DNA of 35,659 nucleotides from Massilia psychrophila. GTDB taxonomy: Bacteria > Pseudomonadota > Gammaproteobacteria > Burkholderiales > Burkholderiaceae_D. Made by a program: the position numbers and the translations under genes. Within the stretch, counting starts at the first letter, position 1. Every line of letters starts with the position of its first letter. Below are positions 18,101-26,975 of the stretch, piece by piece. The DNA lies in assembly GCF_002760665.1 (NCBI RefSeq), contig NZ_PDOB01000039.1, positions 1 through 35,659 of the forward strand, read 5' to 3'. The notes under the pieces were generated by a model. That model made no database searches and was not told the DNA's origin. It was given only the letters and a program-made list of their open reading frames with translations.

Positions 18101-18675
18101 AATTCCACCTCGGCCTGCGCCAGCACTGTGACGTCGTGGCTTGCGGCCAGTTTGGGCAGGCGCACTTCGGTGGCGCGCCAGCCGCGGTGGCTGATGCTGC
18201 CTTTAAAAGGCGCGCTGCCGACGACGTTGCCGGTCAGGCGCACCGCGCCAGCGTCGAAGCCGGCATCTAAACTGATGCGGCTGCCTTCGGCTTCAGGACG
18301 TACCGGGGTAATCGTAAAATGCTCGCGCAGCACCTTGCGGCAGCCCTCGTGCACGATGCGGGCGGCCGCGCCGATGTCGGCGTCGGCGTAGCTGGCCAGG
18401 TCTTCCTGGGTGAAGTCGATCAGGCGCGCGTCGCGCTGCAACAGCGCCAGCAACTGCAGGGCCGCGTCGGGCGCGGCCTGGCGCAGCGGGGCCACGGGTG
18501 CGACTGGCGCGGCGGCAGGCGCAGGGACGTCGTCGCGGTGCAGGCGGTCCACCCGCGCGGCCACGGTCGGGCTGGACAAGATGCTGAAAAAGGCGCTGAA
18601 AGCCAAGCGAATACGTTGCAGCAGCGATGGCTGCGGCGAGCGCTTATCGCGATTACCCGGTGTGGTGTTGCTCAT
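18097..18675 (-). CDS. DUF2760-family protein, first gene of the Hsp70 operon
   Basis: A 192-aa protein with a good AGGAG ribosome site (CCAGGAGCAACAAAC before ATG). An N-terminal hydrophobic/basic helix (RIRLAFSAFFSILSSPTVAA) and an Ala/Pro linker precede a conserved C-terminal domain: ALQLLALLQRDARLIDFTQE, DLASYADADIGAAARIVHEG, CRKVLREHFTITPVRPE, then GSAPFKGSISHRGWRATEVR. This is the DUF2760 pattern, and the gene is regularly found directly before two divergent Hsp70 genes, as here. The 4-bp ATGA overlap with the next gene shows coupled translation. It may be a cofactor or adaptor of the Hsp70 pair; that is inference from gene order only. Confidence 0.88.
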   Translation of the reverse strand: MSNTTPGNRDKRSPQPSLLQRIRLAFSAFFSILSSPTVAARVDRLHRDDVPAPAAAPVAPVAPLRQAAPDAALQLLALLQRDARLIDFTQEDLASYADADIGAAARIVHEGCRKVLREHFTITPVRPEAEGSRISLDAGFDAGAVRLTGNVVGSAPFKGSISHRGWRATEVRLPKLAASHDVTVLAQAEVEL

Positions 18676-19138
18676 GTTTGTTGCTCCTGGATCGTTGGGG
18701 CATCCGTTTCCTGCGCGCGCATGCGCCGAGTTGCGGCTGCGGCTGCGGTGTCAGGAATGGAAAAGCCGGCGTGTCGTCAAATTGTATGCTGCATCGCAGT
18801 ATAAATCATTTGATATCGCCGGCGCCCGCTATACGAACACGAATGAAGCAGCACGCGGGCAACGCGCCAGGCTGGAACGCCAAAATGCCAGAACGTCGGT
18901 CTGGACCAGGGAGCGGCAAGGTGGGCAAGTCCGACAAGACAGAAGACTGATCGCTGGCTTTTTGAACTGCGCTGCGCTTGCGAAGATGTAACTGACGAGG
19001 GCGGACGGGCGTGGCCTGACGCGGATGCAGCGTACGCGGCCGACCGCTATCGGTCCCAGCAGCGCAAGCAGCGCATTCAGAAAACTTCCTGAATGCACTG
19101 TCCTGACGATGTGTTGATGTCGCTTGCGATACCGAAAG
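18676..19138. other. 460-bp gap between the Hsp70 operon and icd, holding one possible gene remnant
   Basis: Apart from the small remnant entered separately (18949-19092), no convincing gene, tRNA or terminator is visible. The promoter of the DUF2760-Hsp70 operon must lie at the left of this gap. An AT-rich patch at about 18780-18815 contains a TACAAT on the minus strand that could be a -10 box, but no convincing -35 accompanies it. Confidence 0.4.
18949..19092 (+). pseudogene. Possible remnant of a small unrecognised gene
   Basis: A 47-codon open stretch without a start codon reads DRWLFELRCACEDVTDEGGR, continues with an Ala/Asp/Tyr-rich stretch, and ends RSQQRKQRIQKTS-stop. Its amino-acid composition looks like real protein. 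A second frame just upstream (MKQHAGNAPGWNAKMPERRS, at 18843) runs into it at a stop, suggesting one frameshift joins them. I do not recognise the family, and chance is a real alternative. Confidence 0.25.
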
Positions 19139-21373
19139 TCAGGCGCCCGCGGTTTCCAACGCCGAGTTGAACGTCGCGCTCGGGCGCATCACTGCCGTTA
19201 CCTTGGCTTCATCGAGCCGGTAGTAGCCGCCGATGTCGACTGGCTTGCCCTGCACCGCCAGCAGCTCGGCAACAATCGTCGGCTCGTTGTCAGAGAGTTT
19301 TTTCGCCAGCGGTGCAAAGTACGCGGCAAGTTCCATGTCGTCGGTCTGGGCGGCCAGTTCGCGCGCCCAATACAAGGTCAGGTAGAACTGGCTGCCGCGG
19401 TTGTCGAGTGCGCCGGTCTTTGGCGAAGGCGATTTACGGTTATCTAACAGCATGCCGGTAGCGTCATCGAGCGTCCTGGCCAGGACCTTTGCCTTGCTGC
19501 TGCCGGTCTTCAGGCCGAGGTCTTCCAGGCTCACCGCCAGCGCCAAAAATTCGCCCAGCGAATCCCAGCGCAAGTGGTTTTCTTGAACCAACTGCTGCAC
19601 GTGCTTCGGCGCCGAGCCACCGGCGCCCGTTTCGTACATGCCGCCGCCGGCCATCAACGGCACGATCGACAGCATCTTGGCGCTGGTACCCAGTTCCAGG
19701 ATCGGGAACAGGTCGGTCAAATAGTCGCGCAGGATGTTGCCGGTCACGGAAATGGTGTCGAGCCCGCGCGTGACGCGCTCGAGCGTGTAACGCATCGCGC
19801 GCACCTGCGACATGGTCTGGATGTCCAGGCCGGCCGTATCGTGGTCCTGCAGATAGGTCCGGACCTTCTTGATCATCTCGTTCTCGTGCGGGCGGTACGG
19901 GTCGAGCCAGAATACTGCCGGCATGCCCGAATTGCGCGCGCGCGTGACGGCCAGCTTGACCCAGTCGCGGATCGGCGCATCCTTGACTTGGCACATGCGC
20001 CAGATGTCGCCTTCCTCGACGTTCTGGCTCAGCAGCACTTCGCCGGTGGCAAGGTCGGTGATATTGGCCACGCCCGCTCCGGCGATTTCGAACGTCTTGT
20101 CGTGCGAACCGTATTCCTCGGCCTGCTGCGCCATCAAGCCGACGTTGGGCACGGTGCCCATCGTGCGCGGGTCGAACGCGCCATGCCACTTGCAGAAGTT
20201 GATGATCTCCTGGTAGATGCGGGCGAACGTGCTCTCGGGAATGACCGCCTTGACTTCCTTGAGGCGGCCGTCGGCGCCGTACATCAAGCCGCCGGTACGG
20301 ATCATCGCCGGCATCGAGGCGTCGACGATGACGTCGCTCGGCGAGTGGAAGTTGGTGATGCCCTTGGCCGAATCGACCATTGCCAATTCAGGCCGGTTCG
20401 CCTGGCAGGCGTGGAGGTCGCGCTCGACTTCTTCGCGCTGCGAATCGGGCAGCGTGGCGATCTTGGTGTGCAGATCGGCCATGCCGTTGTTGACGTTGAC
20501 ACCCAGGCTGTCGAGCAGGGCGGCGTGTTTTGCGAACGCTTCCCGGTAAAAAATCCGCACGCAGTGGCCGAACACGATCGGATGCGACACCTTCATCATC
20601 GTCGCCTTGACGTGCAGCGAAAACATCACGCCGGACTTGCGGGCGTCTTCGATCTGGGTCTCGTAAAACTCGAGCAGTGCCTTGCGGCTCATGAACATTG
20701 AATCGACGATCTCGCCGTCCAGCAACGACACCTTCGGCTTGAGGACGATCGTCTTGCCGCTGGTGGTGATCAGTTCCATTTTGACGTCACGGGCACGGTC
20801 CAGCGTCATCGACTTTTCGCCGTGATAAAAATCGCCTTCGTGCATATGCGACACATGGGTACGCGAAGCCTGCGACCACTCGCCCATCGAATGCGGGTTC
20901 TTGCGTGCGTACTCCTTCACCGCGCGCGGGGCGCGACGGTCGGAATTGCCTTCGCGCAGCACCGGATTGACGGCCGAGCCGGTGCACTTGCCGTAACGCG
21001 CCTCGATGGCCTTTTCTTCGTCCGTTTTCGGGTCGGCCGGGTAGTCGGGAATCTTGTAGCCCTTGTCCTGCAATTCCTTGATTGCCGCTTCCAGTTGCGG
21101 CAGCGAGGCGCTGATATTGGGCAGCTTGACGATGTTGGCATCCGCCTCGAGCGTCTTCTTGCCCAGTTCGGCCAACGCGTCGGCTACGCGTTGCTCGGGT
21201 GTGAGGAACTCGGCGAAGCTGGCGAGGATGCGCGCGGCCACCGAGATGTCGCTCACTTCGACGCTGATTCCTGCCGGCTTGGTGAAGGCTTTGACGACTG
21301 GCAAGAATGCGTGGGTGGCCAACAGCGGCGCCTCGTCGGTCAAGGTGTAAATGATGGTCGGATTGCTGCTCAT
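19139..21373 (-). CDS. icd: NADP-dependent isocitrate dehydrogenase, monomeric type
   Basis: A 744-aa protein, the normal length for the monomeric (IDH-II) class and unrelated in size to the ~420-aa dimeric enzyme. It oxidatively decarboxylates isocitrate to 2-oxoglutarate with NADP+ in the TCA cycle. Diagnostic blocks are [17 protein letters not shown] (isocitrate-binding Ser/Asn/Arg residues), [19 protein letters not shown] (catalytic-region Lys), [36 protein letters not shown], and the C-terminal [16 protein letters not shown] region. The chosen start at 21373 ([20 protein letters not shown]) is the family N-terminus and has GAGGAA about 8 nt upstream. An upstream ATG at 21415 would add 14 unconserved residues. 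It is a single gene with an inverted-repeat candidate operator upstream. Confidence 0.95.
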   Translation of the reverse strand: MSSNPTIIYTLTDEAPLLATHAFLPVVKAFTKPAGISVEVSDISVAARILASFAEFLTPEQRVADALAELGKKTLEADANIVKLPNISASLPQLEAAIKELQDKGYKIPDYPADPKTDEEKAIEARYGKCTGSAVNPVLREGNSDRRAPRAVKEYARKNPHSMGEWSQASRTHVSHMHEGDFYHGEKSMTLDRARDVKMELITTSGKTIVLKPKVSLLDGEIVDSMFMSRKALLEFYETQIEDARKSGVMFSLHVKATMMKVSHPIVFGHCVRIFYREAFAKHAALLDSLGVNVNNGMADLHTKIATLPDSQREEVERDLHACQANRPELAMVDSAKGITNFHSPSDVIVDASMPAMIRTGGLMYGADGRLKEVKAVIPESTFARIYQEIINFCKWHGAFDPRTMGTVPNVGLMAQQAEEYGSHDKTFEIAGAGVANITDLATGEVLLSQNVEEGDIWRMCQVKDAPIRDWVKLAVTRARNSGMPAVFWLDPYRPHENEMIKKVRTYLQDHDTAGLDIQTMSQVRAMRYTLERVTRGLDTISVTGNILRDYLTDLFPILELGTSAKMLSIVPLMAGGGMYETGAGGSAPKHVQQLVQENHLRWDSLGEFLALAVSLEDLGLKTGSSKAKVLARTLDDATGMLLDNRKSPSPKTGALDNRGSQFYLTLYWARELAAQTDDMELAAYFAPLAKKLSDNEPTIVAELLAVQGKPVDIGGYYRLDEAKVTAVMRPSATFNSALETAGA

Positions 21374-21425
21374 GTGTTTTTCCTCGGTTCGGTGAAGGCT
21401 TTGCTGGCCCGGCAACTGGCATCAA

Positions 21426-21439
21426 GTCTTATGTAAGAC
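21426..21439 (-). promoter_or_regulatory. Inverted repeat upstream of isocitrate dehydrogenase, candidate operator
   Basis: A perfect 6-bp inverted repeat, GTCTTA-TG-TAAGAC, lies 53-66 bp upstream of the icd start codon, where a repressor of the GntR or similar class could overlap the promoter. A CATAAT (minus strand, about 21459-21464) may be the -10 box. The regulator is unknown. Confidence 0.45.
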
Positions 21440-21530
21440 ATAGGACATTTCCCACATTATGCATCAGGTTTTCACGATATACCGTTTTTTGATTGGGGGC
21501 GACCGATTCCCTGTCCGCTTGAAAATGGGG

Positions 21531-22351
21531 GGTTCTGTCGCGTTAGCAAACATCGGCTTGCCAATCAGGTAGACTGCGGCGCCCAACGGCAGGACGGACC
21601 GACATGCTTCACTTCAAAGGGATGCGCTTTCCGATCGACGTGATCCTGGGGCGTCCGCTGGTATGTGGATTACCTGCTGAGCTACCGGCACCTGGAAGAA
21701 ATGATGGCAGAGCGCGGCGTGTCTGTAGACCACTCATCAATCAACCGATGGGCGATCCGGTTCTTGCCGCTCATCGAGAAGATGGCCCGCAAACACAAGC
21801 GCCCGGTCGGGGCCATTTGGCGCATGGATGAGACCTGCATCAAGGTCAAAGGTATCTGGAAATACCTCTACCGCGCTGTCGACAAGCAGGGAAAAACCGT
21901 TGATTTTTTGCTGACCGCACAGCGCGACATGGTCGCGGCGAAGCGGTTCTTCGACAAGGCCATGCAAACCAATGGCGATCCCGAGAAAGTGGCGATGGAC
22001 AAGAGCGGCGCCAACAAGGCCGCCATTAATGCGATCAACGCCGGACGTGACGTGCCGATCGTGGTGCGCCAGGTCAAATACCTCAACAACATTGTCGAGC
22101 AAGACCACCGCGCCATCAAACGGGTGACCAGGCCGATGCTCAACTTCAAATCATTTCGCTCTGCTCGCTGCGTGCTCGCCGGCATCGAGCTCATGCACAT
22201 GATCCGCAAGGGCCAGTTCACGACCGATGGCGCAGATATGACGTCGTTCGCCGATCAATTTTATGCGCCGGCAGGATAGCTCCGTCCAGTTTGAGGGTGC
22301 TGTACCCTTTCGGAAAGAATCTCATTTTTCGATCAACGACGCGACAAAGCC
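21531..22351 (+). mobile_element. IS6-family insertion sequence, copy 2 (inactivated)
   Basis: An 821-bp element with terminal inverted repeats GGTTCTGTCGCG (21531-21542) and CGCGACAAAGCC (22340-22351, reverse complement GGCTTTGTCGCG). The orientation and layout match copy 1 at 11028-11851, with many base differences. The ends are not flanked by matching 8-bp duplications. Its transposase is frameshifted. Two more IS6-like ends follow within 110 bp. Confidence 0.8.
21604..22279 (+). pseudogene. IS6-family transposase with early 2-bp deletion
   Basis: The start MLHFKGMRFPIDVIL is in one frame and DYLLSYRHLEEMMAERGVSV to the end is in another. Compared with copy 1, the stretch after GATCCTGG (about 21648-21656) is 2 nt shorter, which causes the frameshift. 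The remainder is intact: WRMDETCIKVKG, AMDKSGANKAA and NNIVEQDHRAIKR carry the DDE residues, ending ADQFYAPAG. An internal ATG at 21665 could start a 204-aa product lacking the N-terminal helix-turn-helix part, which is unlikely to transpose. Confidence 0.85.
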
Positions 22352-22396
22352 GAGGCGGGGTCCCACTCCTGGAAAATTCCGGCTTTTGACGAACAA

Positions 22397-22457
22397 CGCG
22401 ACGAAGCCCTACATACTGTGGTCGAGTTTGGCAAATTTTGCTTAATGCGACAGAGCC
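22397..22457 (+). repeat. Two extra IS6-type right ends beyond copy 2
   Basis: CGCGACGAAGCCC (22397-22409) and TGCGACAGAGCC (22446-22457) both resemble the right inverted repeat of copy 2 (CGCGACAAAGCC, 22340-22351), at steps of 57 and 49 bp. The bases before each also show weak similarity. They look like solo ends left by earlier IS6-type elements. Confidence 0.6.
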
Positions 22458-22538
22458 ACGGAACCTCTTTAACGACACACTTGCGTTGCCGTTATAAATT
22501 CGATAGACTAATTAAACTTAGTTCAACGGAATTGCGAA

Positions 22539-22784
22539 ATGTTAACCATCAACATACACGAGGCCAAGACGCACTTGTCGAGGCTGATCGAGCAGGCAGC
22601 AAAAGGAGAATCGTTCATTATCGCGAAGGCCGGTCGGCCGATGGTGAAGGTCATTGCACTTGATGCGCCGGGGGCTGGCCAAGCGAAGCGACTTGGCTTC
22701 TTAGCTGGCCAGATCACTGTGCCAGACGATTTCGACAGGATGGGAAGTGCAGAAATTGAATCCCTGTTCGGCGGTGGCGCGTGA
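22539..22784 (+). CDS. Phd/YefM-family antitoxin
   Basis: An 81-aa antitoxin. MLTINIHEAKTHLSRLIEQA, then KGESFIIAKAGRPMVKVIAL is the classic Phd/YefM N-terminal DNA-binding fold (residues 1-45). The C-terminal part (GFLAGQITVPDDFDRMGSAE) is the disordered toxin-wrapping segment found in VapB-like partners of PIN toxins. It overlaps the toxin gene by 4 bp, giving coupled translation and the usual antitoxin-first order. It probably represses its own promoter, which must lie in the AT-rich ~80 bp between the IS6-type ends and the start codon. Confidence 0.92.
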   Translation: MLTINIHEAKTHLSRLIEQAAKGESFIIAKAGRPMVKVIALDAPGAGQAKRLGFLAGQITVPDDFDRMGSAEIESLFGGGA

Positions 22785-23167
22785 AGCTGTTGCTGGACAC
22801 GCACCTGTTGTTGTGGGCAGCGGGGGATCCAAGTCGCTTGAGCGCTGTTGCTCACGCTTTGATTGAGGGGCCCGACAATGAGTTGTTTTTCAGCGCCGTA
22901 AGTCTGTGGGAAATTTCGATTAAGCGCGGGTTAGGCCGTTCTGACTTTCAAGCTGACCCGAGGGTTTTGCGCCGTGGGTTGCTCGACAACGGCTACAGCG
23001 AGTTACCTGTCACCAGCGAACACGCCGTGGCAATCGAGAGCTTGCCGCCTATCCATAAAGACCCGTTCGATCGCATGCTTGTCGCGCAGGCGACAGTCGA
23101 GGGCATCACGCTGCTAACGGCTGACTCCCTGGTAGCTCAGTATCCAGGACCAGTGCGCGGGGTATGA
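22781..23167 (+). CDS. PIN-domain toxin, VapC-like
   Basis: A 128-aa PIN-fold ribonuclease starting at GTG (GTGAAGCTGTTGCTGGAC), whose start overlaps the antitoxin stop (GTGA). All the acidic residues expected for the metal site are visible: Asp6 in KLLLDTHLLLW, Glu44 in SLWEISIKRG, Asp97 in KDPFDRMLVAQA and Asp115 in LLTADSLVAQY. The family cuts RNA (often tRNA or rRNA) when freed from the antitoxin. With every acidic residue kept it should be active. This Phd-PIN pairing belongs to a well-known group of type II toxin-antitoxin modules. Confidence 0.92.
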   Translation: MKLLLDTHLLLWAAGDPSRLSAVAHALIEGPDNELFFSAVSLWEISIKRGLGRSDFQADPRVLRRGLLDNGYSELPVTSEHAVAIESLPPIHKDPFDRMLVAQATVEGITLLTADSLVAQYPGPVRGV

Positions 23168-23218
23168 CGGCCTGAAATCTGACGCTGTCTTCCTGCATGG
23201 TGGTCAGATCTGGTGTCG

Positions 23219-24115
23219 TCATAGCGGATAGCGCTCTGCCTGGCGGGCGAACTCGATAAAGGATTGCAAATAGTCGGTGTCGTAATCCGATTCGCGGGCG
23301 CCGAGGTAAATGTGCTTCTGGATGCCGGTCGGTCCAAGCCGCAAGGTGCGCAATTGAAGATGTGGCGCGTAGTCCGTCACCAGCCATTTGGGCAGCGCCG
23401 TCACGCCGCGGCCGCTGGCCACCATCTGCAGCATGATATCGGTGGTTTCGATGGTCTTGTGCTTGCGCGGCGCGCAGTTCGCCGGCAGCAGGAACATATT
23501 GTAGATGTCCAGCCGTTCGATGGGAACAGGATAGGAAATCAGAGTTTCCTCGTTGAGCTGCTCTGGAGCCACTTCTTCCTGGCTTGCCCAAGGGTGATCC
23601 TTGTGCACCACCAGCACCTGCTCGTAGTCGAACACAGGCTCGAACCGTAAACCTGGTTTGAGCAATGGATCAGGCGTCACCAGCAAATCTATATCAAACC
23701 CAAACAGCGCGCCGATGCCGCCGAACTGGAACTTCTGCTTGACGTCGACGTCGACCAACGGCCATGCCGAGAGGTAGCGCGAAACGATTTTTAGCAACCA
23801 TTGGTAGCAGGGATGGCACTCCATGCCAATGCGTAGCGTGCCGCGCTCACCTTGAGCATATTGCCGTAGCCGTTCCTCGGCCAGCGTCAGCTGTGGCAGC
23901 AGGCGCTGTGCGACGGCGTGCAGGTATTGTCCGGCCTGCGTCAGGCGCAGGTTGCGGCCTTCGCGCAACCAGATGGCCGTCCCCAGTTGCTGTTCCAGCT
24001 TTTTCATGCTGTGGCTCAATGCCGATTGCGTGACGTGCAGCACTTCGGCGGCGGCGGTCAGCGAACCTTGCCGTTCGGTTTCCAGCAACGTGGCTAGGTG
24101 AATGCGTTCGAGCAT
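23219..24115 (-). CDS. metR: LysR-type regulator MetR
   Basis: A 298-aa LysR-family regulator. The N-terminal helix-turn-helix reads LATLLETERQGSLTAAAEVL, continuing HVTQSALSHSMKKLEQQLGT. The effector domain contains the MetR-type segment MECHPCYQWLLKIVSRYLSAWP and QKFQFGGIGALFGFDIDLLVTPDP, found in regulators that sense homocysteine. Placement confirms the call: it is transcribed away from metE with a 103-bp shared control region. In enterobacteria MetR activates metE with homocysteine as coactivator and represses itself. The 3' end lies about 50 bp from the convergently placed toxin gene. Confidence 0.93.
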   Translation of the reverse strand: MLERIHLATLLETERQGSLTAAAEVLHVTQSALSHSMKKLEQQLGTAIWLREGRNLRLTQAGQYLHAVAQRLLPQLTLAEERLRQYAQGERGTLRIGMECHPCYQWLLKIVSRYLSAWPLVDVDVKQKFQFGGIGALFGFDIDLLVTPDPLLKPGLRFEPVFDYEQVLVVHKDHPWASQEEVAPEQLNEETLISYPVPIERLDIYNMFLLPANCAPRKHKTIETTDIMLQMVASGRGVTALPKWLVTDYAPHLQLRTLRLGPTGIQKHIYLGARESDYDTDYLQSFIEFARQAERYPL

Positions 24116-24121
24116 GATATA

Positions 24122-24134
24122 TGAGTAGAATTCA
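24122..24134. promoter_or_regulatory. Candidate MetR binding site in the metR-metE intergenic region
   Basis: TGAG-TAGAA-TTCA matches the MetR consensus TGAA-N5-TTCA with one mismatch. It lies 7 bp upstream of the metR start and ~85 bp upstream of the metE start, a position suited to autorepression of metR and activation of metE. Confidence 0.6.
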
Positions 24135-24218
24135 TAGATACGTGAAAAAAGACCATTTTACTTCATTGCTAACGATCTTTATCATTGTCAGATTGAATAA
24201 CTTAGGAGTTTCTGCCCC

Positions 24219-26510
24219 ATGACTACCGTCCACAATCTGGGTTTCCCCCGCATCGGTGCCAAGCGCGAATTAAAATTCGCGCTGGAATCGTACTGGAAAG
24301 GCGAGTCCTCGCGCGATGCCCTGAAAGGCCTCGGCGCGGAACTGCGAAAGCGCCACTGGGATAACCAGGCTGGACTGGATCTGGTGCCAGTTGGTGATTT
24401 CGCGTTCTACGACCAAGTGCTGGACATGAGTTTCACCTTGGGTAACCTGCCGGAACGCGTGAGCGGTTTCCAGGGCGATCAGCTCGATAACTATTTCCGC
24501 GTGGCGCGCGGCCGTTCGGCGCAGTCAGCCGCAGAGCATCGTAGCTGCTGCGGCGGCGTGGCGGCCGGCGAAATGACAAAATGGTTCGACACCAACTATC
24601 ACTACATCGTTCCGGAATTCACGGCAGCGACCGAGTTCAAACTGGACGCGTCGCGCCTGCTGGAGCAGTTGGCCGAAGCGAGAAAACAGGGCGTCAAGGC
24701 CAAGCCGGTCATCGTCGGTCCCGTTACCTACTTGGCGCTGGGCAAGGCCAAGGACGACTCCAACAAGCTGGCCCTGCTGCCCGCGCTGCTGGTGGCCTAC
24801 GCGCAACTGCTCAACGCGCTGGCGGCGCAGGGCGTCGAATGGGTGCAGGTCGACGAGCCGATTCTGGTCACGGAGCTGCACGCGGACTGGCAGCACGCCT
24901 TCAACCTTGCGTACCATGAACTGAAAGCTTGCCCGGTCAAGCTGCTCGTCGCAACCTACTTCGGCCAGTTGCAGGAAAATCTTTACCTCGCCGCCAACCT
25001 GCCGGTCGCCGGCCTGCATATCGACGCCATCAACGGCGACGACGATATCCGCCCCGTGCTCAATTTGCTGTCTGGCCACAAGGTGTTGTCTTTGGGCGTC
25101 ATCAACGGCCGCAACATCTGGAAAACCGATCTGACCGCCGTGCTGGAATGGCTCGAGCCGCTGGCCGAGCGCTTGGGCGACAAGCTGTGGATCGCGCCGT
25201 CGTGCTCCCTGCTGCACGTGCCTGTGGACCTGGACAGCGAGCAGAAGCTCGACGCCGAAATCACATCGTGGCTGGCCTACGCGGTCCAGAAACTGGACGA
25301 GCTGCAAGTGCTGGCGCAGGCCTTGCGCGCTGGCCGCGATTCGGTCAAAGAGGCGCTGGCGGCCAATCAGGCAGCGCTGGCGGCCCGCCGCAGCTCGCCG
25401 CGCGTCAACAACCCGGCCGTGCAACAAGCCATCGCCGAGATCGACGCCGGCCTGGGCGCGCGCAAGAGCAGCTATCCAACGCGCGCCGCCGAACAAGCCG
25501 CATTGCTGAAGCTGCCGGCATATCCGACCACCACCATCGGCTCCTTCCCGCAAACGGCCGAAATTCGCCACGCCCGTAGTCAATTCAAGGCCGGCACGCT
25601 CAACGAGGCCGATTACAAAGCCGCGATGCAGGCGGAGATCGCCCGCAGCGTGCATGAGCAGGAGGCGCTGGGGCTAGACGTGTTGGTCCATGGCGAAGCC
25701 GAGCGCAACGACATGGTCGAATACTTCGGCGAGCAGCTCGACGGTTACGCCTTCAGCCAGTTCGGTTGGGTGCAATCGTACGGCTCGCGTTGCGTGAAGC
25801 CACCCATTCTGTTCGGCGACATCAGCCGTCCGAGGGCGATGACCGTGGAATGGATCAGCTACGCGCAGTCGCTGACGAGCAAACCGATGAAGGGCATGCT
25901 CACCGGCCCGGTGACGATCTTGAACTGGTCGTTCGTGCGCGACGACCAGCCGCGCTCGGTGTCGTGCAAGCAGTTGGCCTTGGCCATCCGCGCGGAGGTG
26001 CTGGACCTGGAAAAGGCCGGCGTGAGCGTGATCCAGATCGACGAAGCAGCGCTGCGCGAAGGCCTGCCGCTACGCAAGGCCCAATGGAAGAAGTATCTGG
26101 ACTGGGCGGTCGAGTCGTTTCGCATCACGGCGAACGGCGTCGATGATCGGACCCAGATCCACACTCATATGTGCTATTCCGAGTTCAACGACATCATCGC
26201 CTCGATCGCCGACATGGACGCCGACGTGATCACCATCGAAACGTCACGCTCGGATATGGAATTGCTGGACGCGTTCGACAACTTCAATTATCCGAACCAG
26301 ATCGGCCCGGGCGTCTACGACATCCACTCGCCCAACATTCCGACTCAAGAACACATCGAGCAGTTGATGAAGAAGGCGGCGGAGCGCATCCCGGCATCGC
26401 GCCTGTGGGTCAATCCCGACTGCGGCCTGAAAACGCGCCAGTGGGCCGAGGTGCTGCCCGCACTGACCAACATGGTGGCCGCTGCCAAGGCGTTGCGCCA
26501 AGCCGCGTAA
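24219..26510 (+). CDS. metE: Cobalamin-independent methionine synthase MetE
   Basis: A 763-aa protein that transfers the methyl group of 5-methyltetrahydropteroyl-tri-glutamate to homocysteine, the last step of methionine synthesis. The N-terminal half begins [20 protein letters not shown], and [16 protein letters not shown] is strongly conserved. The C-terminal barrel starts at [17 protein letters not shown]. Zinc ligands are visible in [10 protein letters not shown] (about His648 and Cys650) and NPDCGLKTR (about Cys734). An AGGAG site lies 10 nt before the ATG. The loop after RVARGR is Cys- and Ser-rich and slightly longer than usual, which I regard as normal variation. It is regulated by the divergent metR. 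Confidence 0.97.
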   Translation: MTTVHNLGFPRIGAKRELKFALESYWKGESSRDALKGLGAELRKRHWDNQAGLDLVPVGDFAFYDQVLDMSFTLGNLPERVSGFQGDQLDNYFRVARGRSAQSAAEHRSCCGGVAAGEMTKWFDTNYHYIVPEFTAATEFKLDASRLLEQLAEARKQGVKAKPVIVGPVTYLALGKAKDDSNKLALLPALLVAYAQLLNALAAQGVEWVQVDEPILVTELHADWQHAFNLAYHELKACPVKLLVATYFGQLQENLYLAANLPVAGLHIDAINGDDDIRPVLNLLSGHKVLSLGVINGRNIWKTDLTAVLEWLEPLAERLGDKLWIAPSCSLLHVPVDLDSEQKLDAEITSWLAYAVQKLDELQVLAQALRAGRDSVKEALAANQAALAARRSSPRVNNPAVQQAIAEIDAGLGARKSSYPTRAAEQAALLKLPAYPTTTIGSFPQTAEIRHARSQFKAGTLNEADYKAAMQAEIARSVHEQEALGLDVLVHGEAERNDMVEYFGEQLDGYAFSQFGWVQSYGSRCVKPPILFGDISRPRAMTVEWISYAQSLTSKPMKGMLTGPVTILNWSFVRDDQPRSVSCKQLALAIRAEVLDLEKAGVSVIQIDEAALREGLPLRKAQWKKYLDWAVESFRITANGVDDRTQIHTHMCYSEFNDIIASIADMDADVITIETSRSDMELLDAFDNFNYPNQIGPGVYDIHSPNIPTQEHIEQLMKKAAERIPASRLWVNPDCGLKTRQWAEVLPALTNMVAAAKALRQAA

Positions 26511-26562
26511 CGGTTCTCGCCGCAGACGCCGGACGGCTGGCCGGTACGCCATCCCTTTATCC

Positions 26563-26598
26563 AATCCCGGGCCCGTCTCGGGATTATTCTCTTTGTTG
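26563..26598 (+). terminator. Probable terminator after metE
   Basis: AATCCCG (26563-26569) pairs with CGGGATT (26579-26585) around a 9-nt loop, followed by a T-rich stretch (ATTCTCTTTG). It lies 53 bp beyond the metE stop on the same strand. The T-tract is interrupted, so efficiency is uncertain. Confidence 0.5.
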
Positions 26599-26671
26599 GA
26601 GGCACACCATGTACGAGCGCAATTGGCGTTTTCAACACCGATCCATGACAAGCTGAAGGAAGTGATCGACC

Positions 26672-26803
26672 ATGATTGTGCTGTGGAACACAAGCGACAT
26701 GGAGGCCGCATTGAACCAGTTGCGCGCGGACGGCTTCGAGGTCCGGGATGAGGACGTGGCCAGGCTCGCGCCGTTGCTGCATGAGCACATCAACATGATG
26801 CGG
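26672..26803 (+). pseudogene. C-terminal fragment of a Tn3-family transposase
   Basis: About 43 codons read IVLWNTSDMEAALNQLRADG, then FEVRDEDVARLAPLLHEHIN, which is the conserved end of Tn3-type TnpA proteins (there VLWNT.Y...A...L...G..V.DE...L.PL...HIN). Everything before IVLWNT is missing, and the similarity stops after HINM, just ahead of a G-rich repeat. No Tn3 inverted repeat or resolvase is nearby. It is a small fossil, not an active element. Confidence 0.7.
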
Positions 26804-26819
26804 CCAGAAATGACATATG

Positions 26820-26848
26820 AGCGGGGGCGGGGGCGGGGACGGGGACGG
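26820..26848 (+). repeat. Short G-rich tandem repeat
   Basis: Imperfect repeats of GGGGCG passing into GGGGAC, about five 6-bp units, lie directly after the Tn3 transposase fragment. The runs of four to five Gs could form a G-quadruplex on the plus strand. It lies 130 bp upstream of the binding-protein gene. Confidence 0.6.
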
Positions 26849-26975
26849 CCATGTCAACACCTTAAGTATTTTCCTTCACCCGGTTTTCGGTTCCACCCCA
26901 CCTCCGACCCCAAAATAGCGTTATGGCGACAGCGCGCTACAATTCAGGTGCACCCAAACGAAGGAGGTCGCCGCC

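Noticed and set aside
19574-20701. 375-codon open frame on the plus strand
   Set aside because: Antisense of the isocitrate dehydrogenase gene; no recognisable motifs.
22418-22663. 81-codon plus-strand frame before the antitoxin
   Set aside because: It overlaps the Phd-type antitoxin in another frame and has no family resemblance.
24116-24218. Riboswitch upstream of metE
   Set aside because: The 103-bp region is too short for a cobalamin or SAM riboswitch plus promoter, and the divergent metR with a MetR-type box explains regulation.
24525-25655. 376-codon open frame on the minus strand
   Set aside because: Antisense of metE; Gln/Arg/Val-rich shadow.
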